Source: Lachnospiraceae bacterium
GTDB taxonomy: Bacteria; Bacillota; Clostridia; Lachnospirales; Lachnospiraceae
Assembly: GCA_017455005.1 (NCBI GenBank)
Contig: JAFTBX010000080.1
Location: forward strand, 1 to 49,230
Length of the DNA stretch: 49,230 nt
Direction: 5' to 3'
Shown: positions 44,867 through 49,230 of the stretch, piece after piece
Position numbering within the stretch: the first letter of the stretch is position 1
Layout: every line of letters begins with the position of its first letter
Translations under genes and position numbers: made by a program
The notes under the pieces: model-generated
Told to the model about the DNA's origin: nothing
The model's database searches: none
Seen by the model: only the letters and a program-made list of their open reading frames with translations

Positions 44867-45678
44867 AAAAGAAAATGAACGGCTATCTGATCGCCGGCCT
44901 GATCATTACCTGTATCCTGGCAGGCCTCGCGATCCTCGGCAATTTCTATACGCCCTATGATCCGACCGCGATGAGCGGTGCGGCAAAGTTTCAGGGACCC
45001 TCCCCGGCACACATTTTCGGCACGGATAACTTCGGCAGAGATATCTTCAGCCGAGTCTTAAAGGGCAGCAGTACAACCGTGTTTATCGCCTCCTGCACGG
45101 TGCTGATCGGCGCTGTCGCAGGAACGGCGGTCGGCGCTGTGACCGGATACTTCGGCGGTGTCGTGGACGACATCCTGATGCGGATGAACGACGCGCTGAC
45201 GGCATTTCCGAGTATCCTGCTGGCACTCGTGGTCATCAGTATCCTCGGACCGGGAAGCGAGATCAATGTTATCCTGGCGCTTGGTATTGTATTTATTCCC
45301 AGCTTTGCAAGATTGACGAGGACGGCATTCGCGTCCATACGTGACAGAAACTATATCGAAAGCGCCCGTCTGATGGGCGCGAGCAGTGCCCGGATCCTGC
45401 TGATCCATATGCTGCCCAATATCTGGAGCGTTCTGCTTCCCGCGATCACGATCGGCTTTAACAATGCGGTTCTTGCGGAAGCAAGCATGAGCTTTCTCGG
45501 AATCGGCGTAACCCCGCCGGATGCTTCCCTCGGATATATGCTTTCAGAGGCGCAGGGAATGTTCGCGCGCGCTCCCTGGTATGCGGTCAGCACCGGCCTG
45601 ATGATCATTATGCTGGTTTTCGGCGTCGGCCTGATTGGAGAGGGGTTGCAGCGTCTGGGTAAGGACGCGGAGTACTAA
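44863..45678 (+). CDS. Peptide/nickel-type ABC transporter permease, DppC/NikC-like
   Basis: A 271-residue permease, the second half of the membrane channel. The N-terminus has a short cytosolic KKKMNG and a membrane helix; the family's periplasmic motif is HIFGTDNFGRDIFSRVLKG-like (here HIFGTDNFGRDIFSRVL). The docking loop is ESARLMGASSARILLIHMLPN, and AEASMSFLGIGVTPPDASLG is the C-terminal hallmark. It starts inside the stop of the preceding gene (ATGA), so translation is coupled. Length is close to NikC (277 residues in E. coli). Confidence 0.94.
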   Translation: MKKKMNGYLIAGLIITCILAGLAILGNFYTPYDPTAMSGAAKFQGPSPAHIFGTDNFGRDIFSRVLKGSSTTVFIASCTVLIGAVAGTAVGAVTGYFGGVVDDILMRMNDALTAFPSILLALVVISILGPGSEINVILALGIVFIPSFARLTRTAFASIRDRNYIESARLMGASSARILLIHMLPNIWSVLLPAITIGFNNAVLAEASMSFLGIGVTPPDASLGYMLSEAQGMFARAPWYAVSTGLMIIMLVFGVGLIGEGLQRLGKDAEY

Positions 45679-45710
45679 AGCCCGGTTTCGTTATATTCGG
45701 AATTATAAAA

Positions 45711-46490
45711 ATGCTTGAGATTAAAGACTTACATGTCAAATTTCATACAAGAAACCGTGAGGCAGTCGCCGGCGTGAACCTGACGATCCACGACGGCGAG
45801 ATCCTGGGTCTTGTCGGAGAGTCTGGCTCCGGCAAAACGGTCACGGCTATGAGCGTGGCGGGACTTCTGCCGCGCAGGCAGTGCGATTATCGGGGAGAGG
45901 TACTTCTCGATGGTAAGGATCTGCTGCACGCGGACCGTGATTTCCTTCGGTCGGTGCAGGGCAAGAAGATCGGCGTTGTGTTCCAGCAGCCGATGAATGC
46001 CATGGATCCGCTTATCCGGGTTGGCGAACAGGTAGGTGAAGTCCTGCGCATCCATACCGACATGAGCCCTGAGGAACGACGCAAGGCTGCGATCGAAGCA
46101 ATGGACGCGGTCGAACTGGATGATCCGGAGCTTGTCTATCAGAAGTATCCGCATGAGCTTTCGGGCGGTATGCTGCAGAGAGCGATGATCGCCGCAGCAA
46201 TTGTGATCCGTCCGAGCCTGCTGCTTCTTGACGAACCCACGACGGCGCTGGACGTGACGATCCAGGCGCAGATCCTGGAACTTCTCAAAAAGCTGAACCG
46301 GGAGTCCGGCGTCAGCATGATGTTTATCTCCCATAACCTCAACGTCGTCCGTAAGCTCTGTACCCGTGTGGCGGTCATGCAGCGCGGGCTGCTGGTGGAA
46401 GAAGGAAGTACAGAGGATGTCTTTTATCATCCGAAGCACGAGTATACACAGCATCTGATCGATGCGATCCCGAGGAGAAGACACCTGTGA
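45711..46490 (+). CDS. Peptide/nickel-type ABC transporter ATPase, DppD/NikD-like
   Basis: A 259-residue ABC ATPase. Walker [12 protein letters not shown] lies near 38-46, the Q-loop in [13 protein letters not shown], the signature in [14 protein letters not shown], Walker B in [14 protein letters not shown] and the switch His in [10 protein letters not shown]. It is shorter than OppD/DppD (usually over 320 residues) because the C-terminal oligopeptide/dipeptide-specific tail with its cysteines is missing; the length resembles NikD. The gene stops in a GTGA overlap with the next ATPase gene. Confidence 0.93.
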   Translation: MLEIKDLHVKFHTRNREAVAGVNLTIHDGEILGLVGESGSGKTVTAMSVAGLLPRRQCDYRGEVLLDGKDLLHADRDFLRSVQGKKIGVVFQQPMNAMDPLIRVGEQVGEVLRIHTDMSPEERRKAAIEAMDAVELDDPELVYQKYPHELSGGMLQRAMIAAAIVIRPSLLLLDEPTTALDVTIQAQILELLKKLNRESGVSMMFISHNLNVVRKLCTRVAVMQRGLLVEEGSTEDVFYHPKHEYTQHLIDAIPRRRHL

Positions 46491-47299
46491 GCAATTTTAT
46501 CGTACAGACAAATCAGTCGGCAGCAAGTACTGCTGCGGCAAAGGAAAATGCCCGTCAGGCGCAATTCGATGACCTCGTACTGGAAGTAAAGCATGTCAGC
46601 GGAGGCTACAGAGAGGGCGGCTTTTTCGGCCGGGGAGGCTCCTATAAGGAAGTTATCCACGACGTGGATTTTGTAGTTAAACACGGCGAGATCCTTGGAC
46701 TGGTCGGAGAGTCCGGAACGGGTAAGTCAACATTGACCAAGATGATCCTCGGACTTCTGGAACCGGAAAAAGGCGAGATCATTCATCATACAAAGCGTCC
46801 GCAGATCATTTTCCAGGATCCGTACAGCTCCTTAAATCCTGCGTATACGGTGGAATGGGCGGTAGAAGAACCCCTGAGAGTGTTTGGAAAGTATGACGCA
46901 GAGGAAAGGAAACGCCGCGTTCATGAGATGCTCCGGCGCGTGGATGTGCCGGAGGAAGTGTGGCACGCAAAGCCGGATGAACTCTCCGGCGGGCAGCAGC
47001 AGAGGGTAAGTATTGCGGCTGCCCTGATACGGAGACCCCGGTTCCTGATCGCGGATGAGCCTGTATCGGCGCTGGACGTTACGATCCAGATGCAGATCCT
47101 GAAGCTTTTGAAGAACCTGCGTACGGAGCTTGACCTGAGCTATCTCTTCATTTCCCATGACCTGAATGTTGTTTATGAGCTTTGCGACCGCGTTCTGGTG
47201 ATGAGAAAAGGCCGGATCGTTGAGCAGGGCACGGTGGATGAGGTTTATGACCACCCGAAGGAAGAGTACACGAAGCAGCTGCTGAAGGCGGCGGAATGA
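46487..47299 (+). CDS. Peptide/nickel-type ABC transporter ATPase, DppF/NikE-like
   Basis: A 270-residue ABC ATPase with GTG start overlapping the preceding stop (46487-46490) and GAGGAGAAG upstream. Walker A is GESGTGKST, the Q-loop is [16 protein letters not shown], the signature is [19 protein letters not shown], Walker B is [14 protein letters not shown] and the switch His is in FISHDLNVV. The first 25 residues are a Gln/Ala-rich extension not typical of the family. No C-terminal dipeptide tail is present, as in NikE. It forms the heterodimeric motor with the preceding subunit. Confidence 0.93.
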   Translation: MSNFIVQTNQSAASTAAAKENARQAQFDDLVLEVKHVSGGYREGGFFGRGGSYKEVIHDVDFVVKHGEILGLVGESGTGKSTLTKMILGLLEPEKGEIIHHTKRPQIIFQDPYSSLNPAYTVEWAVEEPLRVFGKYDAEERKRRVHEMLRRVDVPEEVWHAKPDELSGGQQQRVSIAAALIRRPRFLIADEPVSALDVTIQMQILKLLKNLRTELDLSYLFISHDLNVVYELCDRVLVMRKGRIVEQGTVDEVYDHPKEEYTKQLLKAAE

Positions 47300-47367
47300 G
47301 CCGCGGCCGGCATTGGCGGCATTTCGTTTAACATGAAAGTATATTGACGCAAGAACAGGAGGATTGC

Positions 47368-48258
47368 ATGAGCTATAACGGTGCAGACCTGATCTTCCCA
47401 CATCTGGGGATCGTCATTCAAAATATGCATAATCATATCACGCTGCCGGGTGGGTTTACGATTGCGTATTACGGCATCATTATCGGTATCGGCATGCTGC
47501 TCGCCCTGTTTGTGATCGAACGCGACGCGATCCGGCACGGCTGTGATCCGGGGATCTACTATGACTATTTCCTGATTGCAATCACGACCGGTGTTATCGG
47601 CGCCAGGATCTACTATGTTCTCTTTCAGTGGGAGTATTACCGCGGCGATCTCATGAAGATCATCAATATCCGGCAGGGCGGACTCGCTATCTACGGCGGA
47701 ATCCTGGCGGCTCTGATCGCGGCAGTGATCTTCTGCAAGGTCCGTAAATATCCGTTTTTAAAGCTTTCCGACAGCGCTGTGCTCGGCGTGCTGACCGGCC
47801 AGCTCCTCGGCCGCTGGGGGAACTTCTTCAACTGTGAGGCGTTCGGCGGATACACGGATTCGCTCTTTGCCATGCGTATCAAGGAATCCATCGTCAATCC
47901 TTCGATGATCTCCGACGCGGTCCGGGAGCACATCATTATCGACAACGGGATCCGTTACATCCAGGTGCATCCGACTTTTCTTTACGAGTCCTGCTGGAAC
48001 CTTCTTACGCTGATCGTTCTCTATAACCTTGGCAGGAAGAAGGAGCTTGGCTCCGGTTTTGTCACCATCGGCTACTTCCTCAGCTACGGCATCGGCCGCT
48101 TCCTGATCGAGGGCCTTCGCACGGACCAGCTGAAGATCCCGGGTACTTCGATTGCGGTATCGCAGGCGCTGTCCGCGTGTATCGTGATATTGATGATCGG
48201 CGTCATCATTTACAGGAAAACGCGTCGGACTTCAGCAGCCGCAGACGAAAAGGAATAA
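47368..48258 (+). CDS. lgt: Prolipoprotein diacylglyceryl transferase
   Basis: Lgt, 296 residues, the membrane enzyme that attaches diacylglycerol to the lipobox cysteine of prelipoproteins. The family signature GRWGNFFNCEAFGG is near the middle, with HPTFLYESCWNL and the C-terminal RFLIEGLRTDQL; about seven membrane helices are present. The start is ATG 47368, seven bases after AGGAGG; an earlier TTG in frame is unlikely. It lies downstream of a lipoprotein-dependent ABC operon, both of whose binding proteins in this window need Lgt for anchoring. It ends in a large hairpin cluster shared with the convergent gene. Confidence 0.95.
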   Translation: MSYNGADLIFPHLGIVIQNMHNHITLPGGFTIAYYGIIIGIGMLLALFVIERDAIRHGCDPGIYYDYFLIAITTGVIGARIYYVLFQWEYYRGDLMKIINIRQGGLAIYGGILAALIAAVIFCKVRKYPFLKLSDSAVLGVLTGQLLGRWGNFFNCEAFGGYTDSLFAMRIKESIVNPSMISDAVREHIIIDNGIRYIQVHPTFLYESCWNLLTLIVLYNLGRKKELGSGFVTIGYFLSYGIGRFLIEGLRTDQLKIPGTSIAVSQALSACIVILMIGVIIYRKTRRTSAAADEKE

Positions 48259-48278
48259 AACCAAATACAAGAAAAAGA

Positions 48279-48376
48279 AAGCTGTGTTTTGCCATCTCGG
48301 TTTCGAATGGCAGAACACAGCTTCTGTTATGAAACATAACAGCGGGACAGTCAGTTTGCTGATCTGTTCCGCTGTT
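48279..48376. terminator. Hairpin cluster between lgt and the acyl-CoA synthetase gene
   Basis: AAGCTGTGTTTTGCCAT (48279-48295) pairs with ATGGCAGAACACAGCTT (48307-48323, one G-U). TGTTATG-AAA-CATAACA (48325-48341) follows, and AACAGCGGGACAG (48338-48350) pairs with CTGTTCCGCTGTT (48364-48376). The second and third share bases, so they exclude each other. Likely terminators for both convergent genes. Confidence 0.7.
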
Positions 48377-48404
48377 TAACTTCGTGAATCAAAATGATGT
48401 TCAA

Positions 48405-49230
48405 TTATGCTTTATTCTGCATCTCGACCAGGCGTTCGCTGCCGTAGCGTTCACGCAGAAGCGGCTTTTCGATCTTGCCGGTTGCGTTGCGCGGGACATC
48501 TGCGAAGATGATCTTGCGCGGGCGCTTATAACGCGGCAGGTCAATGCAGAACTGGTTGATCTCGTCCTCGGTGCAGGTCATACCTTCCTTGACCTGGATG
48601 ATGGCGGTCGCGATCTCGCCGAGACGCTTGTCCGGAAGACCGATGACTGCAACGTCGTGGACCTTCGGCATAGCGCTTAAGAAAGCCTCGATCTGAACAG
48701 GGTAGAGGTTCTCACCGCCGCTGATGATGACGTCCTTCTTACGGTCGACAAGGAAGATAAAGCCGTCCTCGTCCTGCTGCGCCATATCGCCGGTGTAGAG
48801 CCAGCCGTTCTTTAAGACTTCGGCGGTTGCCTCCGGATCCTTGTAGTACTCGACCATGACGCCGGGACCCTTGACACAGAGTTCGCCGACTTCACCCTGC
48901 GGGACCTTGACGCCGTTTTCATCGACGATGCTGACCTTCCAGCCGAAGCCCGGGATACCGATGGCGCCGACCTTGTGAATGTTCTCCATGCCGAGATGGA
49001 CGCAGCCGGGGCCGGTCGACTCGGAGAGTCCGTAGTTCGTATCGTACTGATGGTTCGGGAAGTAGTCCAGCCAGTGGCGGATCAGGCTCGGAGGAACAGG
49101 CTGTGCGCCGATGTGCATCAGGCGCCACTGTGAAGTGCGGTAGTTCTCAAGCTTGATGTCGCCGTTATCAAGAGCGATCAGCAGGTCCTGCGCCCACGGA
49201 ACGAGGAGCCAGACGATGGTGCAGCCTTCG
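48405..49230 (-). CDS. AMP-dependent acyl-CoA synthetase/ligase, C-terminal part
   Basis: The 3' 275 codons of an ANL-superfamily adenylating enzyme on the minus strand; the frame runs off the end of the window, so the N-terminal domain is missing from view. The adenylate-binding motif YGLSESTGPG, the GWLYTGDMAQQDEDGFIFLVDRKKDVIISGG hinge (given here in parts: LYTGDMA, DGFIFLVDRKKD, IISGGENLYP) and the catalytic lysine in PRNATGKIEK are present. Family members activate fatty or aromatic acids as acyl-AMP and transfer them to CoA; the chain specificity cannot be read from this half. Confidence 0.9.
   Translation of the reverse strand, partial: EGCTIVWLLVPWAQDLLIALDNGDIKLENYRTSQWRLMHIGAQPVPPSLIRHWLDYFPNHQYDTNYGLSESTGPGCVHLGMENIHKVGAIGIPGFGWKVSIVDENGVKVPQGEVGELCVKGPGVMVEYYKDPEATAEVLKNGWLYTGDMAQQDEDGFIFLVDRKKDVIISGGENLYPVQIEAFLSAMPKVHDVAVIGLPDKRLGEIATAIIQVKEGMTCTEDEINQFCIDLPRYKRPRKIIFADVPRNATGKIEKPLLRERYGSERLVEMQNKA

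Overview
The window looks like a chromosomal segment of an anaerobic Firmicute, most likely a clostridial gut bacterium of the Lachnospiraceae type. The reasons are the backbone gene order comEC-holA-rpsT-lepA-hemW-hrcA-grpE-dnaK-dnaJ, strong AGGAGG ribosome-binding sites, sigma-A-like promoters, frequent GTG/TTG starts and Gram-positive surface proteins. The species assignment is an inference. No tRNA, rRNA, CRISPR array, integrase or transposase gene was seen.

Layout: 1-4242 holds AMP synthesis (end of purA, then purB) followed by a MoxR-type ATPase and a VWA protein. A repeat-rich spacer with a bidirectional terminator leads to enolase (minus strand), which diverges from a YbaK-like deacylase and an MtnA-like sugar-phosphate isomerase. 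At 7586-13538 there is one surface/secretion operon: a cell-wall-repeat protein, a SipW-type signal peptidase, two TasA/camelysin-like proteins and two further secreted proteins. It converges on uvrB. gpmI and a frameshifted comEC follow, then a hybrid histidine kinase, a YggS-type PLP protein, holA, an AEC permease, rpsT (TTG start) and lepA.

Between lepA and hemW, normally close together in Firmicutes, lie about 8.8 kb of other genes: a polar amino acid ABC transporter, an M20 amidohydrolase, a HEPN/MNT toxin-antitoxin operon whose antitoxin carries an N-terminal ribbon-helix-helix-like segment and whose promoter is covered by a perfect 26-bp palindrome, a secreted metallo-beta-lactamase-fold protein behind a 27-codon coupled ORF, a glyoxalase-II-like hydrolase and a 3D-domain cell-wall protein with a structured leader.

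The last part has hemW, the CIRCE-controlled hrcA-grpE-dnaK-dnaJ cluster, a remarkable element of about 185-235 bp with 20-bp perfect inverted ends and nested internal stems (MITE or structured RNA), a five-gene peptide/nickel-type ABC transporter operon, lgt and, on the minus strand, the end of an acyl-CoA synthetase. The strongest candidates for something new are the RHH-MNT/HEPN operon, the nested inverted-repeat element at 41820-42055 and the SipW-linked surface operon.
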